Source: Anaerolineales bacterium UBA3071 (lineage in GTDB: Bacteria; Chloroflexota; Anaerolineae; UBA3071). Taken from it: 5,312 nt of DNA. A program made the position numbers and the translations under genes. The stretch lies in contig DFBV01000100.1 in NCBI GenBank assembly GCA_002366755.1, forward strand, positions 1-5,312, read 5' to 3'. Below, in pieces: positions 1 through 5,312 of the stretch (positions are counted from its first letter, which is position 1; each line of letters opens with the position of its first letter). The notes under the pieces are model-generated. The model had not been told where the DNA came from, did not search any database, and saw only the letters and a program-made list of their open reading frames with translations.

Positions 1-1
1 C

Positions 2-466
2 GAGTACTATGTGCCTGAGATGCTGATAGCAGCTCGCGCCATGAAGGCCGGCCTGGCCATCTTGCGCCCACATCTTGTGGCGGAGGACGTCAAGCCTCTG
101 GGCAAGGTTGCAGTGGGCACCGTCAAAGGGGACCTGCACGACATCGGTAAGAACCTGGTGGGCATGATGATGGAAGGGGCTGGCTTCGAGATCGTGGACC
201 TGGGCACAGACGTCTCGCCCGACGCATTTGTCAATGCCGTTCGCGAGAACGATGCAGACCTGATCGGCATGTCGGCGCTGCTGACGACGACCATGCCGGG
301 GATGAAGGCGACCGTCGAGGCACTACAGGAGGCGGGCCTGCGCGACACGCTCAAGATCATGGTCGGCGGCGCGCCGGTGACGGTGGCCTTTGCCGAGCAG
401 ATCGGGGCCGATGCCTACGCGCCGGATGCGGCCACCGCCGTGGAGGTGGCCCGTAGCCTGGCGTAA
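2..466 (+). CDS. corrinoid (B12-binding) protein of a methyltransferase system, MtbC/MttC/MtgC-like, 5' partial
   Basis: This is the methyl-carrier of a three-part corrinoid methyltransferase system: its cobalamin accepts a methyl group from a substrate-specific methyltransferase and passes it to a second one. The reading frame is open to the left edge (E-Y-Y precede the GTG at 11), so that GTG is probably an internal valine. The family is usually about 210 residues and about 154 are visible, so roughly 55 N-terminal residues are missing. The remnant of the helical cap domain (AARAMKAGLAIL) is followed by the Rossmann B12-binding domain. Counting from the GTG, D41-x-H43-x-x-G46 is the cobalt-ligating motif (His codon 137-139). 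The S-A-L of GMSALLTTTMPGM and the GG of MVGGAPV are the other nucleotide-loop contacts. It lies 161 bp upstream of an MttB-family methyltransferase on the same strand, the expected partner. The family is clear; the substrate is not. Confidence 0.93.
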   Translation, partial: EYYVPEMLIAARAMKAGLAILRPHLVAEDVKPLGKVAVGTVKGDLHDIGKNLVGMMMEGAGFEIVDLGTDVSPDAFVNAVRENDADLIGMSALLTTTMPGMKATVEALQEAGLRDTLKIMVGGAPVTVAFAEQIGADAYAPDAATAVEVARSLA

Positions 467-483
467 AAGGCAAAACGTGATCG

Positions 484-498
484 TCACATTTCACGCTT
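484..498 (+). repeat. left arm of a 15-bp inverted repeat flanking the first mttB-like gene
   Basis: TCACATTTCACGCTT here is the exact reverse complement of 2056-2070. Allowing one mismatch, the match runs 17 bp. It starts 18 bp after the stop of the corrinoid gene. A chance 15-bp inverted match anywhere in a window this size is unlikely (roughly 1 in 100 by a simple estimate), so it may belong to a dispersed intergenic repeat family. Its role is unknown. Confidence 0.6.
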
Positions 499-526
499 GA
501 CGACTCTGCTGAGAAAGGTCAGAAAC

Positions 527-598
527 CGTCAGCGGACCAAGCAGATGAAGCGGGCGAAAATGAAACAGAATCAGCTTAATCCGCTCAATCCGCTGACG
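527..598. repeat. 9-bp inverted repeat with a nested 9-bp tandem repeat upstream of mttB-like gene 1
   Basis: CGTCAGCGG at 527-535 is the exact reverse complement of CCGCTGACG at 590-598, with a 54-bp spacer. Overlapping the right arm, AATCCGCTC (578-586) and AATCCGCTG (587-595) form a tandem pair differing at the last base. The structure ends 15 bp before the Shine-Dalgarno sequence, so it lies in the leader of the methyltransferase gene. It could be a regulator site, a weak long-loop mRNA stem or the remains of an intergenic repeat. No T-run follows closely enough for a clear intrinsic terminator, although TTTTTT does occur at 607-612. Confidence 0.4.
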
Positions 599-613
599 AT
601 TCCAGGTTTTTTC

Positions 614-620
614 GGAGGAG
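614..620 (+). promoter_or_regulatory. strong Shine-Dalgarno for the GTG start at 628
   Basis: GGAGGAG lies seven bases before the GTG at 628. This near-perfect site fixes the start of the methyltransferase at a GTG codon. Confidence 0.85.
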
Positions 621-627
621 ATTCCCA

Positions 628-2070
628 GTGACTGAACAGATTCCCGTGGAAACGCTGCATCCCACGATCCGGATGCTCTCGGACGAACAGATTCAAGCCA
701 TCCACCACACCAGCCTGGATATCTTGTCCGGGACAGGCATCGTGATGAAGAACGAGGCCGGGCGTGAGCTGCTGCTCGACGCCGGAGCCTGGGAATCCGG
801 CGGGCGGATCAGGATCCCGGAGCACCTGGTGATGGAGGCCATCGCTTCGGCCCCCTCGCGTATCCCCATGTACAATCGGTTGGGCGCATTGACCATGCCC
901 CTCGAAGAAGGCAAAGTGTTCTTTGGGCCTGGCTCCGATTGCCCCTTCACCCTGGACGTGGAAACCGGCGAGCGGCGTCAGGCCACCGCCGAGGACGTCC
1001 GGCGTGTCGCCCATCTGTGCGACGGCCTGCAGCAGATGGATTTTATCATGTCCATGGGCACTCCCTCGGACGTGCCGCCGCTGGATCACTATCTCCACAG
1101 CTTCATCAACATGATCCGCGGCTCGGTCAAGCCCAACGTCTACACGGCCAACAATCGGCAGGACATGGAGGAGATGTACCGCATCGCCTGCGCGGTGGCC
1201 GGCGGCGAGACCGAATTGCGCGAGAAACCTTTCCTGCTGCACTACGCCGAGCCCATTTCCCCCCTACTCTACAACGACGAATCGGTGGACAAGCTGCTGT
1301 TCTGCGCCGAGAAGGGCATCCCTGTCACCTACCTGCCCTCGCCCAACACCGGCGGCGGCGGGCCGATCACCCTGGCCGGAGCGCTGGCCCTGGGCAACGC
1401 CGAGTGCCTGGCCGGGCTGGTGCTCACCCAGTTAGTGCGACCGGGCACGCCCTTCCTGTACGGCATGAACACTGCTGCGCTGGACATGAAATCGGCCATC
1501 GTCAGCTACGGCGCTCCTGAGTGGCCGATGGGCATGGCCGCCTGTACCGACATCGCCCGCTATTACGACCTGCCTGTGTGGGGTGCTGCTGGCGCCACCG
1601 ACAGCAAGGTGGTGGACGCCCAGGCGGGCATCGAGGCCACGGTCTCGATCATGACCGCCTTCCTGACCCGCTGCAACCTGGTGCACGACGTGGGGTACAT
1701 CGAATATGGCACCACCTCCTCGATGGAGATGCTGGTCGTGGCCGACGAGATCATCCGCGAGGTGCGCTACATTATGGCCGGCGTGGAGGTCAGCGAGCGC
1801 ACCCTGGCCCGCGAAACGATCCACCGCGCCAGGCCCGGCGGCGGCTTCCTGGCCGACGATCACACGCTGGATAACTGGAAATGGGCCCAGTGGCGGCCGG
1901 TCTTGATAGACCGCATGCGCTACGACCGCTGGGTACAAAAGGGGAGCAAGGACGTGACCGCCCGCGCCAACGAGCGCGCCCGGCAGGTCCTGGCCGAGCA
2001 CGAGGTACGACCGTTGCCAGAGGAGGCGGAGAAAGTGATTGCCGAGGTGCTCAAAAAGCGTGAAATGTGA
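628..2070 (+). CDS. MttB-superfamily (trimethylamine methyltransferase family) protein, non-pyrrolysine
   Basis: Likely a cytoplasmic corrinoid-dependent methyltransferase that demethylates a methylated amine or betaine and loads the methyl group on the corrinoid protein encoded upstream. The product is 480 residues, close to the usual length of this TIM-barrel family. Visible family blocks include an N-terminal LSDEQIQAIHHTSLDIL helix, GPGSDCPFTLD, YTANNRQDMEEM, a glycine-rich NTGGGGPITLAGALALG segment, QLVRPGTP (from Q268), TDSKVVDAQAG (from about residue 324) and GGGFLADDHTLDN near the C-terminus. MttB proper carries pyrrolysine at an in-frame UAG. No in-frame TAG occurs here, which places the protein with the non-pyrrolysine branch that includes glycine betaine methyltransferase MtgB and the proline betaine, carnitine and butyrobetaine enzymes. 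Which substrate it uses cannot be read from the sequence. The GTG start is set by GGAGGAG at 614-620. A second, broken family member follows after 34 bp, so the genes probably formed one operon. Confidence 0.92.
   Translation: MTEQIPVETLHPTIRMLSDEQIQAIHHTSLDILSGTGIVMKNEAGRELLLDAGAWESGGRIRIPEHLVMEAIASAPSRIPMYNRLGALTMPLEEGKVFFGPGSDCPFTLDVETGERRQATAEDVRRVAHLCDGLQQMDFIMSMGTPSDVPPLDHYLHSFINMIRGSVKPNVYTANNRQDMEEMYRIACAVAGGETELREKPFLLHYAEPISPLLYNDESVDKLLFCAEKGIPVTYLPSPNTGGGGPITLAGALALGNAECLAGLVLTQLVRPGTPFLYGMNTAALDMKSAIVSYGAPEWPMGMAACTDIARYYDLPVWGAAGATDSKVVDAQAGIEATVSIMTAFLTRCNLVHDVGYIEYGTTSSMEMLVVADEIIREVRYIMAGVEVSERTLARETIHRARPGGGFLADDHTLDNWKWAQWRPVLIDRMRYDRWVQKGSKDVTARANERARQVLAEHEVRPLPEEAEKVIAEVLKKREM
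2056..2070 (-). repeat. right arm of the 15-bp inverted repeat, covering the mttB-like stop codon
   Basis: AAGCGTGAAATGTGA is the exact reverse complement of 484-498. It encodes the last residues of the first methyltransferase and supplies its TGA stop, so the extreme C-terminus (K-R-E-M) may have been set by repeat sequence. See the left arm for the odds and possible meaning. Confidence 0.6.
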
Positions 2071-2104
2071 TGCGTGGGGACGTATGCCTGGGTAGGATGG
2101 TGAA

Positions 2105-3534
2105 ATGGCGCGACCAGGGCCAGAGGGCGGCCAATATCAGCCCTTGACCGAGGAGCAGATCAGGCAAATCCACCAGGCGTCGCTGACGGTGCTGGAGCAC
2201 ACGGGCATTCACGTGGAGAACGAGGAGGCGCTGGCGCTCTACCGGCAGGGCGGGGCGCGGGTGGACGGCAACCGCGTACACATCACCCAGGCGATGATCG
2301 AGAAGGCCCTGGAAACGGTCCCTGCGAGGGTGCTGCTGGCCGGCCGCGATCCCGAGCAGGACGTCGTGCTGGAGGACAAACGGGTCTACGCTGGAACCGG
2401 CGGCTCGCCGACGATGGTCCTCGATCCCGGCGCGGACACCGTCCGTCCACCCTGCGGGACCTGGCCGGCCTGGCCCGGCTGGCCGACGCGCTGCAGCACT
2501 GCGACTTCATCGTCATTCCTCTGCACCCCACCGACGTCCCCGACGAGGACGTGCCCATCAACCGCTTTTACACCTGCCTGACCCACAGCAGCAAGCATAT
2601 CATGGGCGGCGTCTGGTCCATCGAAGGAGCGCGGCAGGTCATCGAGATGGGGGCGATGATCGCCGGGGGGTCGGAAGCGCTGCGGGAGCGGCCATTTATC
2701 TCCGCCATCACCAGTTGGATGGTCAGCCCGCTGCACCTGGACACGGGCGTGACCGATATCCTCATCGAGTGGTGCAAACACGGCTTGCCGGTGGCCCTCT
2801 CCTCGGCGCCGATGGCCGGCTCCACCTCGCCGGTGACGCTGGCGGGGACGCTCACGCAGCTCAACGCCGAGCAACTGAGTGGCATCGTGCTCAGCCAACT
2901 GGTGCGGCCCGGCACGCCGGTGCTGGCGGGGTACATCCCCGGCGTGGCCGACATGCGCAGCGGCGGCTACCTGGGCGGCGCGGTCGAGTTCGGCATGATG
3001 CAGGCGGCTGCGGCGCAACTGGCCCACTTTTACGGGGTGCCCATCTACGGCTCCGGCGGCATGAGCGACAGCAAGCTGCCCGATGCCCAGGCCGGGTACG
3101 AGAAGATGGCCACCTTTTTGCTGGCAGCCATGGGCGGCTGCAACTACATCCATCACGCCCTCAGCATGGTCACCAACATGAGCGCGGCCTCGCTGGAGCA
3201 GGCGGTCATAGATGACGATATCGTGGGCCTGGCCATGCGCGTGCTGCGGAGCATCGAGGTGACGGAGGACACGATGGCCGTGGAAGCGATCCACCGCGTG
3301 GGGCCTGGCGGCCACTACCTGATGGATGCACACACGCTGCGGTTCATGCGCTCCGAGCTCTTCTATCCCCCGCTGGCCGACCGTCAGAACCGGGCCATGT
3401 GGGAGGAAGCGGGCAAAAAGGACACCCGTGCGAGGGCCATCGCCAGAGTGGAGAGGCTGCTGCAGAAGCACCAACCCCCTGGGCTGCCGCCGGAAGTGGA
3501 CGCGGCGATCCGGGCTAGGTTCAACATCTTGTAG
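2105..3534 (+). pseudogene. second MttB-superfamily methyltransferase, interrupted by a frameshift near 2441-2451
   Basis: Two overlapping open frames together make one MttB-family protein. The 5' frame (ATG 2105, running to 2581) begins YQPLTEEQIRQIHQASLTVL and continues through YAGTGGSPTMVLDPGADTVR, then turns into proline/tryptophan/serine-rich nonsense. From 2449 the other frame reads TLRDLAGLARLADAL, then VPINRFYTCLTHSSK, QLVRPGTP, SDSKLPDAQAGYEK and GPGGHYLMDAHTL, ending at TAG 3532-3534. The break falls at GTCCGTCC (2441-2448). Adding one more GTCC gives V-R-P-S-T-L-R in frame, a 477-residue protein (its intact neighbour has 480) and the same spacing as the neighbour between LD and the DV/DL that follows. 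As written, only a truncated product of about 158 residues would be made. The second half has an internal ATG at 2551 but no barrel start. It is either a real loss-of-function mutation or an assembly error. The Shine-Dalgarno is modest (AGGATGG at 2094-2100). Like its neighbour it has no pyrrolysine codon in the readable frame. Confidence 0.85.
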
Positions 3535-3548
3535 CACCGCGCTTCTTT

Positions 3549-3560
3549 GATTAGGCCGCC
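3549..3560 (+). repeat. left copy of a short near-direct repeat flanking the DarT/DarG module
   Basis: GATTAGGCCGCC here recurs as GATTAGGGCCGCC at 5276-5288, differing by one inserted G. The copies lie just outside the toxin-antitoxin pair on both sides and close to the change in base composition. This could mark an insertion or recombination boundary, but the length is small and chance is not excluded. Confidence 0.3.
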
Positions 3561-3562
3561 CA

Positions 3563-3581
3563 CTTCTAGAGAAGACCGGTC
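3563..3581. promoter_or_regulatory. two adjoining palindromes upstream of the toxin gene, possible operator
   Basis: CTTCT-AG-AGAAG (3563-3574) is an interrupted palindrome. GACCGGTC (3574-3581) is a perfect 8-bp palindrome sharing one base with it. They lie about 55-70 bp before the toxin start, in the only non-coding DNA where a promoter for the pair could sit. Toxin-antitoxin operons are often autoregulated at such sites, but I see no convincing -35/-10 pair nearby, so this is only a candidate. Confidence 0.22.
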
Positions 3582-3619
3582 ATGATACGTAAGTTGTTGT
3601 ACGATCCGCAATCATCAAT

Positions 3620-3626
3620 GAGAGGG
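3620..3626 (+). promoter_or_regulatory. Shine-Dalgarno for the GTG start of the DarT-like toxin
   Basis: GAGAGGG ends eight bases before the GTG at 3635. It supports that codon over the out-of-frame ATG at 3618, which it overlaps. Confidence 0.6.
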
Positions 3627-3634
3627 CAGGCACT

Positions 3635-4765
3635 GTGGCTGAGTATGAGGGTATACGAAAGCACATACTTGAAGTATTGATCGCTTCCTATCTTCCCCTG
3701 TCTATTTCAGATATTGTGGCAAGACTCCCTGCACCAGTGGGCTCGTTCTCGCCAGTTCCACTAGAGCAGACTTACTCACCGCATAAGAGATATGAGGCAG
3801 GGCAAAGGCTGTTTCATCCTGCTGCGAAATATCGTTCATGGTTTGTTGTTGAGGAACCAATGCGGGATGGAAGTTTCATTGCTCGATTTGACAGTGGGAA
3901 AACCAGGAAGCTCGCACATTCAGATTCCAAGATGGACTACTATACTTTCACCGCCGAGTATCATAAGCTTGAGTTAGAAAGACTGGCTGAAGAGAATCTG
4001 AGACAAATGAGCAACGTGGCAACCATTGAAGGGTTATTTGTGCTCAAGTCTAGACTCCAGCGACTTCCGTTTCATCAGCTGTCCAATCCGCGCGTGCTGA
4101 CTAGACTCACGCAACTGCACGCACGGAGTCGGCAAGATGACAGGATTGACCAACTGCATACACTTTGCAGACGGTACAAATTGACAGCTCTCTATTATCT
4201 GATACCTCTGGAGAATCTGCCTTCCATCTTTGAGAGGGGTATATTATGCAAAAACCTGGCTCCTCGTGGGCATGCGTCTTTCGCAAACGAAGATATTCAA
4301 GCTAAGCGACACTGCAAAGAGATTGGAGATAATTTACCACTGACCTTGCATGATTGTGTTCCCCTGTTCTTTGCTCCAAGACCGCCTTTGCTTTACCTGC
4401 GTAGAGATGAACAGGAGAGGTTAGTATACATTCGCGTAAACACTATCGTCCTATTGGAGCCAGGTGTGGTCTTTTCTCGGGTAAACGCTATAAGTGCGGG
4501 AGGATTCTTCACCGACATTTCCGATCTTGGAGAGCTTGACTGGGCAGTCCTGCGAGCAGAGTATTGGAGAAGTGATAATGAAGAACAACACCGCCGTAAC
4601 AAACTCCTGCGGCAGGCAGAGGCACAGATTCCAGTGATGGTTCCAGTCCATAGGTTTTTGGGCTTAGATGTTTGTGATGTGCAAGCGCTTCAGAGGGTTA
4701 GACAAATGGTGGTAGACGCTGGTATCTCGCTATCCGTCAAACGCAATAGGAGACTCTATTGCTGA
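3635..4765 (+). CDS. darT: DarT-family (DUF4433) DNA ADP-ribosyltransferase toxin with a large N-terminal extension
   Basis: DarT toxins use NAD+ to ADP-ribosylate bases in single-stranded DNA (thymidine in the DarT2 branch, which pairs with macrodomain antitoxins), blocking replication and, in some cases, phage growth. The C-terminal part, residues about 185-376, matches the family in order: LYYLIPLENLPSIFERGIL (186-204), the NAD-binding segment ending in R225, LHDCVPLFFAPRPPLLY (238-254), FSRVNA (280-285), DLGELDW (297-303) and QAEAQIPVMVP with E329 as the probable catalytic glutamate. The Y188-R225-E329 spacing fits a complete domain. Residues 1-184 are extra compared with an ordinary DarT of roughly 210 residues. 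They contain a possible winged-helix start (IRKHILEVLIASYLPLSISDIVARL, split here as residues 7-31), a beta-rich stretch near 66-93 and a charged helical region from about 108. I do not recognise that region. The usual HxTH near the domain start is replaced by Y188-L-I-P191. The gene overlaps the antitoxin by one base. The DarT call is strong; activity and target sequence are inferred. Confidence 0.88.
   Translation: MAEYEGIRKHILEVLIASYLPLSISDIVARLPAPVGSFSPVPLEQTYSPHKRYEAGQRLFHPAAKYRSWFVVEEPMRDGSFIARFDSGKTRKLAHSDSKMDYYTFTAEYHKLELERLAEENLRQMSNVATIEGLFVLKSRLQRLPFHQLSNPRVLTRLTQLHARSRQDDRIDQLHTLCRRYKLTALYYLIPLENLPSIFERGILCKNLAPRGHASFANEDIQAKRHCKEIGDNLPLTLHDCVPLFFAPRPPLLYLRRDEQERLVYIRVNTIVLLEPGVVFSRVNAISAGGFFTDISDLGELDWAVLRAEYWRSDNEEQHRRNKLLRQAEAQIPVMVPVHRFLGLDVCDVQALQRVRQMVVDAGISLSVKRNRRLYC
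4748..4752 (+). promoter_or_regulatory. Shine-Dalgarno inside the darT 3' end, serving darG
   Basis: AGGAG lies six bases before a TTG at 4759 and twelve before the ATG at 4765; both are in the antitoxin frame. Spacing favours TTG, codon type and the TGATG overlap favour ATG. The site shows that the antitoxin is translated from the same message as the toxin. Confidence 0.5.
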
Positions 4766-5265
4766 TGCTCAAATTCATTGGGGGTGACCTTTTCGAATCT
4801 AGAGCTCAGACGCTGGTGAATGCCGTCAACACGGTTGGTATAATGGGAAAAGGTATTGCTTTAGAATTCAAGAAACGGTATCCGGGAATGTTTGAGGAAT
4901 ACCGTCAACTGTGCGATGATGGCCTATTGGATGTTGGAGAGTTGCATCTCTATAAGGCTAACGACCACTGGATTCTGAACCTTCCCACAAAGCACCACTA
5001 TCGGAATAAGTCTAGACTTGAGTATATCAGGGCTGGTCTTTGCAGATTGAGGGATAACTACGCCGAATGGAGCATTACATCTATTGCGATGCCTGCATTG
5101 GGTTGCGGTCTTGGTGGACTGAGTTGGAGTGAAGTTCGAGAAGCTATAGAAGAGTATCTAGGGGATCTGCCAATCGAAATAGAAGTGTATGAACCCGACA
5201 CTGTAGTGCGCACCGAGGATTTGAGCCCAGAAGATGTTCAGCCCGTTCAGCTCCATTTGCTGTAA
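4765..5265 (+). CDS. darG: DarG-like macrodomain antitoxin (macrodomain only)
   Basis: Predicted ADP-ribosyl hydrolase that strips ADP-ribose from DNA and so counteracts the upstream toxin. The 166-residue product (168 if the TTG at 4759 is used) is one macrodomain: GGDLFES at 6-12, VNAVNTVGIMGKGIALEFK at 18-36, NLPTKHHYRNKS (72-83) with K76 at the position of the lysine needed for de-ADP-ribosylation in DarG and TARG1, EYIRAGL (86-92), and IAMPALGCGLGGLSW (107-121), the second ribose/phosphate loop. The domain appears intact. Standard DarG is about twice as long, with a C-terminal domain that binds and blocks DarT. Here the protein ends about 20 residues after the macrodomain (tail PEDVQPVQLHLL), so that domain is missing. 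The ATG overlaps the toxin TGA as TGATG, indicating translational coupling. I chose the ATG because the macrodomain begins right after it, but the TTG has better ribosome-site spacing. Confidence 0.88.
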   Translation: MLKFIGGDLFESRAQTLVNAVNTVGIMGKGIALEFKKRYPGMFEEYRQLCDDGLLDVGELHLYKANDHWILNLPTKHHYRNKSRLEYIRAGLCRLRDNYAEWSITSIAMPALGCGLGGLSWSEVREAIEEYLGDLPIEIEVYEPDTVVRTEDLSPEDVQPVQLHLL

Positions 5266-5275
5266 GGCATACAAG

Positions 5276-5288
5276 GATTAGGGCCGCC
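5276..5288 (+). repeat. right copy of the near-direct repeat flanking the DarT/DarG module
   Basis: GATTAGGGCCGCC, 11 bp after the antitoxin stop, matches 3549-3560 except for one extra G. It sits partly in the loop of a small stem (5270-5276 with 5287-5293). Confidence 0.3.
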
Positions 5289-5312
5289 TTGTAATGAGCC
5301 CCAAAAACTAGA

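Noticed and set aside
571..1242. Reverse-strand open frame of 223 codons overlapping the start of the first methyltransferase
   Set aside because: Antisense shadow of a well-supported gene, with no recognisable domain and no ribosome site noticed.
2441..2581. Programmed ribosomal frameshift in the second methyltransferase
   Set aside because: There is no slippery heptamer followed by a stem or pseudoknot that I can see, and the family does not use recoding of this type. Mutation or an assembly error is simpler.
3532..3534. TAG at the end of the second methyltransferase as a pyrrolysine codon
   Set aside because: It falls at the normal C-terminal end of the family, not inside the barrel, and no MttB-like sequence follows. 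It is an ordinary stop.
2386..3537. Long reverse-strand open frame of 383 codons opposite the second methyltransferase
   Set aside because: It lies antisense to clear MttB-family coding sequence and is rich in H, R, G, A and P, typical of a shadow frame in GC-rich DNA. No family is recognisable.
3594..3622. TTGTTG and downstream bases as a -35/-10 promoter for the toxin
   Set aside because: No acceptable -10 hexamer lies 16-18 bases downstream, and such a promoter would leave almost no leader before the ribosome site.
3535..3634. CRISPR array, tRNA or insertion-sequence ends in the junction
   Set aside because: No regular repeats, no cloverleaf-like arms and no transposase-type inverted ends are visible.
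5270..5293. Stem TACAAGG/CCTTGTA after the antitoxin as an intrinsic terminator
   Set aside because: Only seven pairs with a 10-base loop, and the following bases (AATGAGCCCC) contain no T-run. Too weak to call.

Overview
The window joins two stretches of very different character. Positions 1-3534 are GC-rich (one 60-base line I counted at 2941-3000 is 73% GC) and carry a corrinoid-dependent methyltransferase cluster. Positions 3535-5312 are much poorer in GC (43% for the line at 3961-4020) and carry a DarT/DarG-type toxin-antitoxin pair. The host looks like an anaerobic or facultative bacterium with C1/methylamine-type metabolism, possibly Chloroflexota (Anaerolineae) or a similar lineage. 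That placement is a guess from gene content and composition; no marker gene is present.

Layout. (1) Positions 2-466: the 3' three-quarters of a B12-binding corrinoid protein of the MtbC/MttC/MtgC type, cut by the left edge. (2) Positions 467-627: a 161-bp gap with several small repeats and a strong Shine-Dalgarno sequence. (3) Positions 628-2070: an intact MttB-superfamily methyltransferase with no in-frame amber codon, so a non-pyrrolysine member. (4) Positions 2105-3534: a second, diverged MttB-superfamily gene broken by a frameshift at about 2441-2451. The break looks like the loss of one GTCC unit from a short tandem repeat. (5) Positions 3535-3634: a non-coding junction with two small palindromes. 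(6) Positions 3635-4765: a DarT (DUF4433) DNA ADP-ribosyltransferase toxin with about 185 extra N-terminal residues. (7) Positions 4765-5265: a macrodomain antitoxin (DarG-like) that is a macrodomain only, overlapping the toxin stop codon. (8) Positions 5266-5312: a short tail with no gene.

How the genes work together. The MttB-like enzymes would take a methyl group from a quaternary or tertiary amine such as a betaine and pass it to the cobalt of the corrinoid protein. Another methyltransferase, not in the window, would then move it to tetrahydrofolate or a thiol. The DarT-like protein would ADP-ribosylate bases in single-stranded DNA, and the macrodomain protein would remove the mark. This is a known type of toxin-antitoxin and anti-phage module.

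The most interesting part is the DarT/DarG pair. The toxin has a large N-terminal addition I do not recognise, its first NAD-site motif departs from the usual HxTH form, and the antitoxin lacks the C-terminal toxin-binding domain of standard DarG. Base composition, CTAG frequency (8 sites in 1778 bp against 1 in 3534 bp) and a near-repeated 12-13 bp flank suggest the pair was acquired as a unit.
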